Positions 35,800-46,370 are shown, numbered from the stretch's first letter. The stretch is DNA of 64,000 nucleotides from Candidatus Thiodiazotropha sp. (GCA_023838465.1 JAIVEQ010000023.1:1-64000); one strand, 5' to 3'. Notes: generated by a model not told the origin, from the sequence alone. Numbers and translations are program-made.

Positions 35800-36744
35800 A
35801 TGAATACTCATTTATATTGTCTACTTATTTTATCATTTGCCGCTCATGCAAGTTTTGCTGAAAATAGTGTGCGTGATTACCCTGTTGAAAAGATCGCGGC
35901 ACATACCTACGTTATTCATGGTCCGCTTGGTAATCCATCTGTCGAAAACCAGAGTTTTATGAATAATCCGGGTTTTGTGGTTACAGATACTGGTGTGGTT
36001 TTGATTGACCCAGGCTCTAGTGTTCAAGTTGGAAGAATGGTGCTTAAACAGATCAAAACCATAACGGATAAGCCCATAACACATGTGATCAATACACACA
36101 TACATGGTGATCACTGGCTGGGAAATCAAGCTGCCGTAGAGGCGTTTCCAAAGGTAGAGCTGATGGCGCATCCCAATATGATAATGGAGGCGCATGCCGG
36201 TGCTGCAGAGCGGTGGGTTAGTCAGATGGAGCAACTCACCGAGGGGTTTACTAAGGGTACACGTGCCGTCATACCAACGGTATCTCTATTGGAAACTACG
36301 AAATTGGAAGCCGGTGGAATAACCTTTCGTATACATGCTCCTGATAAAGCGCACAGTGACACGGATGTAATGATAGAAGTTGTTCAGGACTCAGTGTTGT
36401 TTCTCGGTGACAATGTGCTATACAAGCGTATCCCTCGATTGGATGATGCTACATTCAAGGGAAATATTGCGGCTTGCGATGTTGCAATTAGTCTTGGGGT
36501 GAAGCATTTTGTCCCTGGGCATGGTCCCGTCGGTAGTGTCAGCATCGTGGAAGAGTTTCGCCTCTATCTAGAGACCCTATACAATGAAGTGGCAAGGCTC
36601 TACGAAGAGGGTTTGATCGATTACGAAATGAAACCAATCGTTTTACGAGCGCTTATTCCCTACTCGGCCTGGTCCAATTTTTATGGCCAGTTGGGCAGGC
36701 ATGTCAGTCTGGCTACTCAAGAGGTAGAGCAAGATAGTTTTTAG
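35800..36744 (+). CDS. Secreted metallo-beta-lactamase-fold hydrolase
   Basis: A 314-residue protein with a signal peptide (residues 1-20, ending HASFAE). The MBL zinc signature is THIHGDHWLGNQ, with further ligands at HSDTD and PGHGPV. The family includes SoxH-like and quinoprotein-relay hydrolases as well as lactonases; substrate unknown. The start is the second of two adjacent ATGs (35797, 35800), with GGAG 6 bases upstream of the second. It follows phoU but has its own gap of about 220 bases. Confidence 0.8.
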   Translation: MNTHLYCLLILSFAAHASFAENSVRDYPVEKIAAHTYVIHGPLGNPSVENQSFMNNPGFVVTDTGVVLIDPGSSVQVGRMVLKQIKTITDKPITHVINTHIHGDHWLGNQAAVEAFPKVELMAHPNMIMEAHAGAAERWVSQMEQLTEGFTKGTRAVIPTVSLLETTKLEAGGITFRIHAPDKAHSDTDVMIEVVQDSVLFLGDNVLYKRIPRLDDATFKGNIAACDVAISLGVKHFVPGHGPVGSVSIVEEFRLYLETLYNEVARLYEEGLIDYEMKPIVLRALIPYSAWSNFYGQLGRHVSLATQEVEQDSF

Positions 36745-36774
36745 TTTGGAAGTCGATCGGACAATGGAAGGCAT

Positions 36775-36957
36775 ATGAATTTGTTCAGAGGGTCGTTGAA
36801 TGGTACCGTGGCAAGGATATTGTTTCGATTATGGCGGGTGTTTTGCGCTATAGCATTCCGTCACAACAGCATACTGGATAAGAGTGGGGTTGTCTGTGAT
36901 TTCAGTGCCGTAGATACAGTTGAGCAGTTTTTCGAACTACAATTAAGTACTGTTTGA
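36775..36957 (+). CDS. Possible small protein
   Basis: A 60-codon frame starting MNLFRGSLNGTVARILFRLW, with GGAAGG directly before the ATG. It has a hydrophobic stretch but no known family, and no homologue can be checked here. It may be chance. From its end to 37233 I see no other gene. Confidence 0.3.
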   Translation: MNLFRGSLNGTVARILFRLWRVFCAIAFRHNSILDKSGVVCDFSAVDTVEQFFELQLSTV

Positions 36958-37233
36958 TTGGGAGAGGTGTATCATTGGATACCTCTTATAGGTAGATCGC
37001 TGGTCTACAGATTTTCGGCTTCCTGACTATTCACATCGTATCAATGAATGACATCCGACTCTATTAGGTATCCATCAGCCGCCACTTTCGGATTCTGCCG
37101 TAAGATAAGCTGAGTATAGGATCAATGATCCGCTTTCGATCCATTTGGTACCTTTGATGAGCAGATAATGGCAGTATCAGGACCTTCTTTGCTCTATATT
37201 TAGAGAGGAAGCTACCGAAACCGGGTATGTGTT

Positions 37234-37857
37234 ATGACCAAAGATATTGGAGAGAAACTCCCATCTCCTGAACATGCAGGCCAGCCGGCAACATCGGATA
37301 ACATGGCAGATCTGGAAGGTGTACTGGCCAGCTTCGTACAGACATTCGAATCCAGTGCGCAACGCTGGGAACAGACTGTCTATCCATTTATCACTTCTTT
37401 CGAAGCGAGTGCAAAACGCTGGGAGAGAATGGTCTATCCGGCAATTATTGTGTTTGGCATACTGGGCCTCTCCGGTTTCTGGCTAATCTATAGTCTGACA
37501 GCTGACGTCCACGAACTGGCACGCAACGTGGATCCCAAAATGGAACGTAATCTGGCATTGATGGCGGAGAACATATCCAGGCTGACCATCAGTGTCGAGT
37601 CCATGACATCAGAGGTAAGAGATATGCAGACACATATCCATAGTATGGATACATCGATTTTGACCATGAAGGATGATATGGGAGCTATCTCCACAAAACT
37701 GGATATATTACCGCCCTTGCTACATACAATTTCAGAGATGAATCAATCGATGAAGGCAATGACCGTCAATACGGGATTGATGAGCCGTGACGTGAGAGGT
37801 ATGAACGAGAATGTTGGGCGCCCAATGTCCTATATGAATTCATTCGCTCCCTGGTGA
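37234..37857 (+). CDS. Membrane-anchored coiled-coil protein
   Basis: A 207-residue protein. Residues 30-70 hold two similar segments, ESSAQRWEQTVYPFI and EASAKRWERMVYPAI. A TM segment follows (about 71-89), then a long predicted coiled coil with repeated Met/Ser heptads (SVESMTSEVRDMQTHIHSMD). No family is recognised. The layout, one TM and a periplasmic or cytoplasmic coiled coil, suggests a scaffold. No strong ribosome-binding site is seen. Confidence 0.6.
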   Translation: MTKDIGEKLPSPEHAGQPATSDNMADLEGVLASFVQTFESSAQRWEQTVYPFITSFEASAKRWERMVYPAIIVFGILGLSGFWLIYSLTADVHELARNVDPKMERNLALMAENISRLTISVESMTSEVRDMQTHIHSMDTSILTMKDDMGAISTKLDILPPLLHTISEMNQSMKAMTVNTGLMSRDVRGMNENVGRPMSYMNSFAPW

Positions 37858-37929
37858 TAACCAATACCCCTTTTTGCTGAAGATATAGAGATGATGGCCT
37901 GATTTTGCTGTTGCCGGGCAATGGAACAG

Positions 37930-38316
37930 TCAATCCTGTTCGTTTGTATCTTGCTCTAATGATTTCAGATAATGATAACGGATGGTGCCTAAAATGCCCG
38001 TGAAAAAAAAATAGAGCAAAATTATAAAAAAAACCATCATCATAGTAGAGGGAAACATACCCTGCACAGTACGTATAAGCATGGGCAACAATAACAGCAG
38101 GAAAAGTACCATGGCGGCAAAGCGGGATTTATAAATCAGCCCTGCAATGCAGGCGATTGTGATTATCGCACCAGCAGTCATCTCAGGATGAGAGGCGAGA
38201 ATGGATAATGTCTGGCTCCCATACTGCTGGAACAGCAGTCCCAAATCGAGGATCAGCCAAGCCATTGCCGCATAGATAGCATTAACAATTGCCTGTTCAG
38301 CTTTCTGTAGGTTCAT
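37930..38316 (-). CDS. Hypothetical inner-membrane protein
   Basis: A 128-residue protein with four hydrophobic segments (about residues 14-30, 45-63, 66-85 and 90-112), so mostly membrane-embedded. I do not recognise a family. It faces the coiled-coil gene convergently. Upstream, 38317-38686 (370 bases) contains no gene I can support, only short chance frames. Confidence 0.6.
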   Translation of the reverse strand: MNLQKAEQAIVNAIYAAMAWLILDLGLLFQQYGSQTLSILASHPEMTAGAIITIACIAGLIYKSRFAAMVLFLLLLLPMLIRTVQGMFPSTMMMVFFIILLYFFFTGILGTIRYHYLKSLEQDTNEQD

Positions 38317-38686
38317 TTTTTTAAATTCAACGTTCGATACAACAGATAGTATCAGATCTTATTAACCTACGTTCGGGTTAGTAATTAGTCAAAGTAGACC
38401 CAATCGATTGAGCACAACTGGAGTGAAAGAAGTGGCTTACATGAGTAACCGGTATAATGCCAAAAGGGATTCAGCAGGCATTTGAGTTTGATGATGGCGC
38501 TATCGATACACTAGCTGAAATCAGTATCTACCCCGTGTCCTGCAAGCGATATGCTATCTATACTGTTATCATTTAGGTGTCTGTTGCTGACAGGTGACTA
38601 TCTTATATCTGACAAGAGCTACCCTGGCAACCTCGCAACGGCTAGATATACTACTGAATAATGGATTTATTTTAGGTTATATACCC

Positions 38687-40084
38687 ATGCAACGTCTGCC
38701 TTCTCCTCTCCGTTTAGTGCTGGTTCTGTGGCTACTATTGGTGGTCTCAGGATGTACCCAAACATTTTCAACTGATGTTGATTCAGAACAAAAGATATCT
38801 GATACAAGTGGTAATTTTGATGGCAACCTGGATGTGGGTGATCAGTTTGGTAGTGCCATCATCAATATCGGCGACCTGGAGGTTGATGGTGTCACTGACC
38901 TTGCCGTAGGTGCGCCTTTCGATGATAACAATGGGCAAAATCGGGGAGCTGTATGGATCCTGTTAATGGATGATGATGGACGGGTGGATATCCATCAAAA
39001 AATATCCGATAGCGAAGGTGGGTTTAGTGGGGAACTGGATAATGACGACCAGTTCGGTAGTGCAATCGCCACACTGGGTGATCTGAACAGTGATGGATTT
39101 TTGGATATTGCCGTGGGTACACCACTGGATGATGATGGTGGAACCGACCGGGGTGCAATCTGGATCCTGTTTCTCAATGGTGATGGTACCGTTCAGTTGG
39201 AACAAAAGATTTCAAACGATGCGGGTGGATTTACAGGGAATCTGGATTCTGACGATCAGTTCGGTCGTGCTGTGGCCGGTATCGGTGATCTGAATAACGA
39301 TGGCGTCATGGATCTCGCTGTCGGTATGCCAAATGATGATGATGGTGGGACCGATCGAGGGGCAGTCTGGATACTCTTCATGAATACCGACGGCACTGTT
39401 AGCTCGTCTCAAAAAATATCCTCTGACGAAGGTAACCTCGATCGTGATCCAGACAACGGCGATCACTTCGGGAGTGCCGTTACTGCAATCGGTGACCTTG
39501 ATGGCGATGGCGTCATCGACCTAGCGGTAGGAGTGAGTGGAGACGATGATGGGGGAACCGATCGGGGTGCTGTTTGGATTCTATTCCTGAATAGTGATGG
39601 CACGGTCGATTCGATGGAAAGAATATCTCAAACCCGCGGGGCGTTCGAAGGACAACTGAATGACAGGGACCAGTTCGGATGTTCGATTGCCAATGTCGGT
39701 GATATCAATGACGATGGCAACAACGATCTTGCCGTTGGTGCAAAGCTGAGTGACGATGGTGGTGATGACCGGGGCGCGATCTGGATCCTCTTTATGGAAA
39801 GTAACGGTGAGGTTGTTTCATCCTCTAAGATATCCGATACAGAGGGTAAATTTGATGGCAGCCTTGATGATGGTGACCATTTTGGCGGTGCCATTGCCAG
39901 TATCGGTGATCTCGATGGTGATGATCTTACCGACATCGCAGTGGGTGCCAGCCTTGACGATAGCGGTGGAGCCGATAAGGGAGCGGCGTGGGTTCTCTTC
40001 ATGTCATCCATAGACTCTGATTTCGACAGGAGCGAGGATGGGTTTCTTAGCGTGTTTTCCGGAGATCTCTTGATACAACAATAG
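38687..40084 (+). CDS. FG-GAP repeat lipoprotein (six-repeat beta-propeller)
   Basis: A 465-residue protein with a lipoprotein signal (lipobox VVSGC at about residues 20-24). The body is six near-identical units of about 69 residues, each carrying DQFGSAI, IGDLNSDGFLDIAVG-like and RGAVWILF motifs, the FG-GAP/VCBS pattern of integrin-like propellers with DxDxDG calcium sites. Such proteins sit on the cell surface and may bind partners or sugars. The repeats are strongly conserved at both protein and DNA level, suggesting recent duplication or conversion. The start ATG is chosen for the signal peptide. Confidence 0.85.
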   Translation: MQRLPSPLRLVLVLWLLLVVSGCTQTFSTDVDSEQKISDTSGNFDGNLDVGDQFGSAIINIGDLEVDGVTDLAVGAPFDDNNGQNRGAVWILLMDDDGRVDIHQKISDSEGGFSGELDNDDQFGSAIATLGDLNSDGFLDIAVGTPLDDDGGTDRGAIWILFLNGDGTVQLEQKISNDAGGFTGNLDSDDQFGRAVAGIGDLNNDGVMDLAVGMPNDDDGGTDRGAVWILFMNTDGTVSSSQKISSDEGNLDRDPDNGDHFGSAVTAIGDLDGDGVIDLAVGVSGDDDGGTDRGAVWILFLNSDGTVDSMERISQTRGAFEGQLNDRDQFGCSIANVGDINDDGNNDLAVGAKLSDDGGDDRGAIWILFMESNGEVVSSSKISDTEGKFDGSLDDGDHFGGAIASIGDLDGDDLTDIAVGASLDDSGGADKGAAWVLFMSSIDSDFDRSEDGFLSVFSGDLLIQQ

Positions 40085-40134
40085 AGGCTAGTGGTCCACA
40101 GGGGACAGATCAGCTCAAGCCAATCCCTCTAGCC

Positions 40135-42342
40135 TCACAGCATCTCCTGCGGATCCACATCGAGTGACCATCGTACCCGTCGTGAAGCAGGTAATTCAGT
40201 GATTACAGGAATCCATTTTGCCAGCCAAAGGTGTAGAGGTTGTCGTTGTGCTGACTGAATCAGCAGGTGAGCCCGGGTCTTTCCGGCTCTACGTTCCATG
40301 GGGGCTGGTACCGGTCCCCAAAACTCAAGTACATTGGCCCCGGATAGCTGTCTGCCAACCTCTATTGCCTGGGTGAGAAATGCCTCCGGGTCTGAAGATT
40401 TGGTCGATTCCGCCCTGAGTAATACTTGGTGAGAGTAGGGTGGGAATGTTGCCATTCTCCTCTCCTCCAGTGCCTCACTGGCAAAGGCTTCATATCCCTT
40501 GCTCGTCAGAAGCTGCATCAGGGGGTGGTCAGGGTGGCGTGTCTGTATCAACACCTTACCGGGTCGCTCTGCTCTACCGGCTCTGCCTGCCACTTGCAGG
40601 ACCAGTTGCGCCATACGTTCAGAGGCACGAAAGTCGGCACCGAACAATCCATGATCGACATCCAGGATAGCTACCAGAGTGACCAAGGGGAAATGGTGAC
40701 CCTTAGCCAGCATCTGGGTTCCCAACAATAGAGGGAATTGCCCGGCCTTGATCTGTTTCAATAGCTTTTCAAGGACCCCTTTGCGGCTGGTGGAGTCGCG
40801 ATCGATTCGAGCGAGGGGTGTGTTGGGAAAGCTGTGAAGTAGAGACTCTTCTATGCGTTCAGTTCCCTGTCCCAGAGGACGCAGGTCAGGACTACCGCAA
40901 CTGGGGCAGTTGTCTGGCACCCGGCGCTGGTGACCGCAATGGTGGCACCACAGCACCTGTTGTTGTCGGTGGTGGGTCATACGAGCGTCACAACGTGGAC
41001 AGTCGGTTAACCAACCGCAGGCATGACAGGTGAGCATCGGTGCATAACCGCGTCGGTTCAGGAATAGTAAGGCCTGTTCCCCCGAGGCTAGTGTCTGCTT
41101 AAGTTGCTTGATTAATGCGGGTGAGAGTCCACCCTCAAGGTGAACACTACGAATATCCAGCAGATTGAGTTGTGGCATCCGTGCATTCGCCACCCGTTGT
41201 GGCAGACTCAGCTGCGTATAGCGTCCGTTATCGGCATTGTGTATCGACTCGAGGGAAGGTGTTGCGGAGCCAAGGATAACAGGGCATTTGTACTGTTGAC
41301 CACGCACCAAAGAGAGGTCTCTGGCAGAGTAACGAAAGCCCTCCTGTTGTTTGTAGGAGAGGTCGTGTTCCTCATCGACGATAATCAACCCAAGATTAGG
41401 CATGGGGGTGAAAACAGCAGAACGGGTTCCAACCAGGATGGGCTTCTCAGACCGACGTACAGCCTGCCAAACGCGTTCACGTTCACCATCTGAAAGGGCA
41501 GAGTGCAATACGGCCACGCTTGATCCCATTGTTTCTCTGAAACGTTGTAGTAGCTGCGGGGTAAGACCAATTTCAGGTACCAGCACCAACGCTTGTTGGT
41601 GGCGTGCTACGACGGCTTCCAGCAGACGTAGATAGACCTCGGTTTTACCGCTGCCTGTAACACCGTGTAGTAGAAAGGGTTTAAATTTTCCAAGATGCTG
41701 GCGTACCTGGTTAACAGCATTTTGTTGTTCAGGATTGAGACTGATCTTGTCTGCTGATGTTTCAACTGTCTGATTACTCTCTTGAACCTGGCAGGGTTCA
41801 ATCCACTCTTTTTCAAGCAGGGATCGAATGACAGCAGGGGATATGCCATAGCGTTCTCGGAGGATTGATTTTTCCACACCACCGGGGACCTCAGAGAGTG
41901 CCTGGATGAGGGCAAGCTGTTTTGGGGCGCGGCTGAGTGTTTCGAGGCTCACATGCTTACCCTTAGCAGTCAAACACAGGCCGCTAGGCTTGATAGTTGA
42001 AAGTGAACGGCCTTTCCTCAGATTCCCAGGCAAGGCATGGAAGATGACATCACCCAGGGGGTGTTGATAATAGCCTGCTGCCCAGTGTAGTAAGCGGAGG
42101 TCAGGCACATCCAGGAGGGGTATTGCATCGAGTTGCATCAGGGCTCGTTTAAGGCGGCTTGTCGAGATGTCGCTTCGTCTCTTTATGGCAACGAGAATGC
42201 CGGTTCGGCTGCTGCGCCCAAAGGGGATTTGAAAGCGACAGCCTACGATAGGGTGGTGTGACGAGTCCTTGGGTGGAAGGTAGTCAAAAAGGGTCCGCAA
42301 AGGGCCAGCGAGAGCAATCTGAAGGATGGGGTCCGAAGCCAT
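40135..42342 (-). CDS. priA: Primosomal replication protein N' (PriA helicase)
   Basis: A 735-residue superfamily 2 helicase. Walker A is GVTGSGKTEVYL, motif II is DEEH, and the zinc region has pairs of cysteines in LTCHACGWLTDCPRCD, LWCHHCG and NCPSCG. It restarts replication by loading the primosome at stalled forks. It ends beside an inverted repeat (GAGGCTAG/CTAGCCTC, 40084-40136) that may be a weak terminator. Confidence 0.95.
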   Translation of the reverse strand: MASDPILQIALAGPLRTLFDYLPPKDSSHHPIVGCRFQIPFGRSSRTGILVAIKRRSDISTSRLKRALMQLDAIPLLDVPDLRLLHWAAGYYQHPLGDVIFHALPGNLRKGRSLSTIKPSGLCLTAKGKHVSLETLSRAPKQLALIQALSEVPGGVEKSILRERYGISPAVIRSLLEKEWIEPCQVQESNQTVETSADKISLNPEQQNAVNQVRQHLGKFKPFLLHGVTGSGKTEVYLRLLEAVVARHQQALVLVPEIGLTPQLLQRFRETMGSSVAVLHSALSDGERERVWQAVRRSEKPILVGTRSAVFTPMPNLGLIIVDEEHDLSYKQQEGFRYSARDLSLVRGQQYKCPVILGSATPSLESIHNADNGRYTQLSLPQRVANARMPQLNLLDIRSVHLEGGLSPALIKQLKQTLASGEQALLFLNRRGYAPMLTCHACGWLTDCPRCDARMTHHRQQQVLWCHHCGHQRRVPDNCPSCGSPDLRPLGQGTERIEESLLHSFPNTPLARIDRDSTSRKGVLEKLLKQIKAGQFPLLLGTQMLAKGHHFPLVTLVAILDVDHGLFGADFRASERMAQLVLQVAGRAGRAERPGKVLIQTRHPDHPLMQLLTSKGYEAFASEALEERRMATFPPYSHQVLLRAESTKSSDPEAFLTQAIEVGRQLSGANVLEFWGPVPAPMERRAGKTRAHLLIQSAQRQPLHLWLAKWIPVITELPASRRVRWSLDVDPQEML

Positions 42343-42873
42343 GTTGAGACTGTATCATGAGCACCTAAATGAGGTGTGCTTTTCTCTAACTGGTTGACGA
42401 GTACAGAGATTATTATTTGTCCACAACATCTGTGGATAACTTTGTGAGTAGTTTTCGAATATCGGGCCCAAAGCCTTATGATTGCTGGATTCTTATTAAT
42501 TTGACTAATTTTTCGCCAGTTTATCTAATTGCATATTTAACAAGCACTTATAGTATATCGTTTTCTTCTAATGTGGCTGCAGACCCTGTAACCAGGATGT
42601 TGTGATGCAGCACTGAATGGTGTGTGTATAAGACACGGCTTTGAGTGTCAGTAACCGCTTACGTCGTATAAAACACGACTCTACCGGGCGTTAACCAGAG
42701 CTGTGGTATGAATGAGACACTCAGTCATGCATTTATACGCAATTTACCCATCTAAATCAGTTGGGTTTTTGCTAGGCATCGAAACATGCAATCCTGGTGG
42801 TAAAAAAGTGGAGTGGCCTTACCAAGAGTTGCTACTCTAAAGCCTGGTTAGTGATCGGGGAGGAGGCACCTTT
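42343..42873. other. Intergenic region upstream of priA with paired DnaA-like boxes
   Basis: This 531-base gap separates the divergent priA and kinase genes. TTGTCCACA (42417-42425) and TGTGGATAA (42431-42439, an exact DnaA box on the minus strand) form an inverted pair 5 bases apart. The rest is A/T-rich with no supported gene or terminator. Two boxes alone do not make an origin. Confidence 0.5.
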
Positions 42874-43752
42874 ATGACCCATTGGGAGATTATTGCACAG
42901 CATATTACAGAGACTACGGGGGAGTTGTTCAATCCTCTGGAGCCTCGACTGGTGGGTGGTGGCTGTATCAATACGGGGATGCGCCTGACTGATGGCGAGC
43001 GGACCTATTTCGTTAAGCTTAACGGTGCTGCGTTGCTGGATATGTTCGATGCAGAATCCGACGGACTTCGAGAGATAGCTGATACGGAGACGATGAGAGT
43101 GCCGGAACCGCTCTGTTGTGGATTGAGTAATGAGCAATCCTATCTGGTCATCGAATTTATAGAGATGGGGCATGCCGGTCGTGGTGACAGCGAATTGGCT
43201 GGACGGCAATTGGCCGCGATGCATCGCACCTGCCAGTCAATTTTTGGATGGTATCGAGACAACACCATTGGCTCCACCCATCAACACAATCAAAAACGAG
43301 ATAGTTGGGTCGACTTTTGGCGGGAGCACCGCCTGGGGTTTCAATTACATTTGGCTGAAGACAACGGATATCGTGGCAGTTTGCAACGTCGGGGAGAGCG
43401 GTTGCTGGAACAATTTCATGTACTGATCGATCACCAGCCTGAGTCTTCGTTGCTACATGGTGATCTGTGGGGAGGGAACCTGGCCTACGATATGGAGGGC
43501 AAACCGGTCATCTTCGATCCGGCCGTCTACTACGGTGATCGGGAGACGGATCTGGCCATGACAGAGCTTTTTGGTGGATTCGGTCGTCGCTTCTATGATG
43601 CCTACCAGGAGAGTTGGCCCTTGTCACCAGGCTACTCAACCCGTAAGACCCTCTATAACCTCTACCATATCCTGAATCATCTGAATCTGTTTGGTAGCGG
43701 TTATCTGGGGCAGGCAACTTCGATGATTGACCGTTTGTTGGCGGAGGTCTAG
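42874..43752 (+). CDS. Fructosamine/ketosamine-3-kinase family protein
   Basis: A 292-residue aminoglycoside phosphotransferase-fold kinase. The catalytic loop is LLHGDLWGGN and the metal site is VIFDPAVYYGDRETDLAMTE, both typical of fructosamine kinases. They phosphorylate glycated lysines so the sugar can be removed. A strong ribosome-binding site (GGGGAGGAGG) precedes the ATG. It stands alone, followed by a MITE-like element. Confidence 0.9.
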   Translation: MTHWEIIAQHITETTGELFNPLEPRLVGGGCINTGMRLTDGERTYFVKLNGAALLDMFDAESDGLREIADTETMRVPEPLCCGLSNEQSYLVIEFIEMGHAGRGDSELAGRQLAAMHRTCQSIFGWYRDNTIGSTHQHNQKRDSWVDFWREHRLGFQLHLAEDNGYRGSLQRRGERLLEQFHVLIDHQPESSLLHGDLWGGNLAYDMEGKPVIFDPAVYYGDRETDLAMTELFGGFGRRFYDAYQESWPLSPGYSTRKTLYNLYHILNHLNLFGSGYLGQATSMIDRLLAEV

Positions 43753-43780
43753 CCCGGATAAAATGTTGGGTTAGGTCTGA

Positions 43781-43886
43781 AACCTAGATTCCACAGTTGA
43801 CCGCTGAAATCTGGTGTAAGTTAATGATATGACAAACCAAATTATGGATTTCCCTCAAACCCATGTTCAACTGCGGATTCTAGGTT
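43781..43886. mobile_element. MITE-like element, 106 bp
   Basis: Terminal inverted repeats of 20 bp (AACCTAGATTCCACAGTTGA and the complement of TCAACTGCGGATTCTAGGTT) match at 18 of 20 positions. No ORF. The internal GTTGACCGCTGAAATCTG resembles the element at 56922. Its right end overlaps the hisC stop codon. Confidence 0.75.
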
Positions 43887-44940
43887 AAATGATTCGCTTG
43901 AGCACCTCCATGAGACGCTCAATATGCTTAGGCGTGCCAATCGTGATACGCAGATAGTGATCGACTCTGGGTTGTTTGAAGTGGCGTACGATCACCCCCT
44001 CACTACGTAGCTTGGCTGCTATTGTCAGCGCATCCAGTTTCGGGTGATGTGCAAACACAAAATTGGCTGCAGAGGGCAGTACCTGAAATCCTAATGCCTG
44101 CAGTTCGGCATTGAGTTGTTCACGGGATTCTATCACCTGCTGGCAGACCTTTTTGAAGTAGCTGTCATCTTCAAAGGAGGCGACTGCCGCGGCTTCGGCG
44201 AGTCGATCAATCGGATAGGAGTTGAAGCTATCCTTGACACGCACCAGGCCATCGATCAAATCCCGGCTCCCCATGGCAAGTCCAATGCGTAATCCTGCCA
44301 GTGAACGGGATTTCGAGAGTGTCTGGATCACTAAAAGATTGGGGTAGTTATCCACCAGCTTTACAGCGCTGTCGCCGCCAAAATCGATATAGGCCTCATC
44401 GATGACCACAACCGAATCACTATTTTGGGTGAGCAGCTGCTCAATCTTGTCCAGTGACAGCAGGCATCCGGTGGGTGCATTCGGGTTGGGAAAAATGATC
44501 CCCCCATTGGTTTGGGTATAGGGACCGAGGTTGACTGAGAAATCTTCCTCGAGGGGAACAGTCCGGTAGTCAATACCATACAGGCTGCAATAGACAGGGT
44601 AGAAGCTGTAGGTGATATCCGGAAACAACAGTGGCCGGGATTGTTGAAAAAATGCAAAGAAGGTATGTGCCAATACCTCGTCTGAACCATTACCGATAAA
44701 TACCTGCTCCGGTGTCAGGCCGTAGTAGTCCGCAACGGTCTCGCGTAAACCCTTGGAGGTGGGTTCAGGATAGAGTCGCAGATTATCATCTGCTCTACCT
44801 CTGATTGCCTCAATAACACGGGGCGAAGGGCCATAGGGATTCTCGTTTGTGTTCAGCTTGACCAAGTTGTCGACCTTTGGCTGTTCACCCGGAATGTAGG
44901 GTGAGAGCTGACTGATTATTGGACTCCAGTAACGGCTCAT
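43885..44940 (-). CDS. hisC: Histidinol-phosphate aminotransferase
   Basis: A 351-residue fold-type I PLP aminotransferase. The PLP Lys is in [14 protein letters not shown], and NENPYGPS and IGNGSDEVL are family motifs. It converts imidazole acetol phosphate to histidinol phosphate. It is downstream of hisD on the same strand, 119 bases apart with a REP-like hairpin between. Its stop is supplied by the MITE-like element. Confidence 0.95.
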   Translation of the reverse strand: MSRYWSPIISQLSPYIPGEQPKVDNLVKLNTNENPYGPSPRVIEAIRGRADDNLRLYPEPTSKGLRETVADYYGLTPEQVFIGNGSDEVLAHTFFAFFQQSRPLLFPDITYSFYPVYCSLYGIDYRTVPLEEDFSVNLGPYTQTNGGIIFPNPNAPTGCLLSLDKIEQLLTQNSDSVVVIDEAYIDFGGDSAVKLVDNYPNLLVIQTLSKSRSLAGLRIGLAMGSRDLIDGLVRVKDSFNSYPIDRLAEAAAVASFEDDSYFKKVCQQVIESREQLNAELQALGFQVLPSAANFVFAHHPKLDALTIAAKLRSEGVIVRHFKQPRVDHYLRITIGTPKHIERLMEVLKRII

Positions 44941-45021
44941 GCGGATGATCCTAAGTGAGGCTTTAAGCTAGTGATACATAAAATCCATTTCAGGACAGGT
45001 GTCAGCTATAAGCAGATGAAG

Positions 45022-45040
45022 GGTGCGGCCTTGCCGCACC
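45022..45040. repeat. REP-like GC hairpin, copy 2
   Basis: GGTGCGG-CCTTG-CCGCACC, a perfect 7-bp stem between hisD and hisC. Same plan as the copies at 26096 and 57436. It may stabilise or attenuate the his transcript. Confidence 0.7.
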
Positions 45041-45059
45041 ATGCCGGCCACAGTGAATG

Positions 45060-46370
45060 CTAGCCCTTATTAGATTTAAACCGGTACTCCGCCGACCGGG
45101 CATGGGCGGTCAGTCCCTCTCCACGCGCCATCACTGAAGAGGTTTTCGCCAGGGCGTCAGCTCCTTCCGCTGAAGCCATGATCAAGCTGGAGCGCTTCTG
45201 GAAATCATACACACCCAAGGGTGATGAGAACCGCGCAGTCCGTGAAGTCGGTAACACGTGGTTAGGGCCTGCACAATAGTCTCCCATTGCTTCAGCAGTA
45301 TATCTACCCATGAAGATGGCACCTGCATGTCGGATGCGTTTGGCCAACGTCAGGGGATCTGCTACGGAGAGTTCAAGATGTTCCGGGGCAATGTGATTGG
45401 CTACCTCAACGGCCTCATCCATATCCTTCACATGGATCAGTGCGCCACGCTCTTGCAGCGCAGTAGCAATGATCTCCTGGCGTTCCATGCCCGGTAGCAA
45501 TTTTTCGATACTGGCGTTAACTTTACTGATGAAGCCTGTATCAGGAGAAAGTAAAATCGATTGTGCATCTTCGTCGTGTTCCGCCTGGGAGAAGAGATCC
45601 ATAGCGATCCAATCGGGATCGGTCTCCCCATCACAGATAATCAGGATTTCGGAAGGTCCTGCCACCATGTCGATACCAACCTGCCCGAACACTGCCCGCT
45701 TGGCAGTGGCTACATAGATGTTACCGGGTCCTACGACCTTATCTACCGGTGGTATGCTTTCTGTCCCATAAGCCAAAGCAGCTACAGCTTGGGCACCACC
45801 GACAGCAAATACTCTATCAACCCCTGACACATGTGCAGCGGCCAGCACCAGCTCGTTGAGTTCGCCATCCGGTGTGGGAACGACCATGATCAGTTCAGCC
45901 ACGCCGGCCACCTTGGCGGGGATGGCATTCATCAATACCGAGGAGGGATAAGCTGCCTTGCCACCGGGTACATAGAGACCGACTCTGTCGAGCGGTGTCA
46001 CTTGCTGTCCCAGCAAGGTGCCATCCGGTTCGGTGTATGACCAGGATTCCATGGTCTGACGCTCTGCGTAGGCACGTACTCGATTGGCAGATACCTTCAG
46101 GGCCTCCTGTTGGCTGGCTGGAATTGCATGCCAGGCTTGCTCAAGACGATTCAGAGGGATCTCCAGATCAGCTGCACTATCCGCCTGCCAACGATCAAAA
46201 CGGTTGGTAAAATCGACCAGGGCACTATCGCCCTTGATTCGAATCGCGTGAATGATCTGATTGACTGTATCGTTGACAGTCGTATCCGAAACCGATTCCC
46301 AGGCAAGCAGTTTGTCGAGTTGTTGCTGGAAATTGCTGTTGTTCGTTGATAGTTGGCGTAGTTCGCTCAT
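45060..46370 (-). CDS. hisD: Histidinol dehydrogenase
   Basis: A 436-residue zinc/NAD enzyme catalysing the last two steps of histidine synthesis. Signatures include [30 protein letters not shown] and [17 protein letters not shown] ([14 protein letters not shown]). It lies 14 bases downstream of hisG, so the two are co-transcribed. Confidence 0.95.
   Translation of the reverse strand: MSELRQLSTNNSNFQQQLDKLLAWESVSDTTVNDTVNQIIHAIRIKGDSALVDFTNRFDRWQADSAADLEIPLNRLEQAWHAIPASQQEALKVSANRVRAYAERQTMESWSYTEPDGTLLGQQVTPLDRVGLYVPGGKAAYPSSVLMNAIPAKVAGVAELIMVVPTPDGELNELVLAAAHVSGVDRVFAVGGAQAVAALAYGTESIPPVDKVVGPGNIYVATAKRAVFGQVGIDMVAGPSEILIICDGETDPDWIAMDLFSQAEHDEDAQSILLSPDTGFISKVNASIEKLLPGMERQEIIATALQERGALIHVKDMDEAVEVANHIAPEHLELSVADPLTLAKRIRHAGAIFMGRYTAEAMGDYCAGPNHVLPTSRTARFSSPLGVYDFQKRSSLIMASAEGADALAKTSSVMARGEGLTAHARSAEYRFKSNKG

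Noticed and set aside
39628..40011. Antisense frames across the FG-GAP repeats
   Set aside because: They arise from the periodic codon pattern of the repeats.
42343..42873. Replication origin near priA
   Set aside because: Only two DnaA-like boxes, no AT-rich unwinding element that stands out, and no dnaA, dnaN or gidA near.
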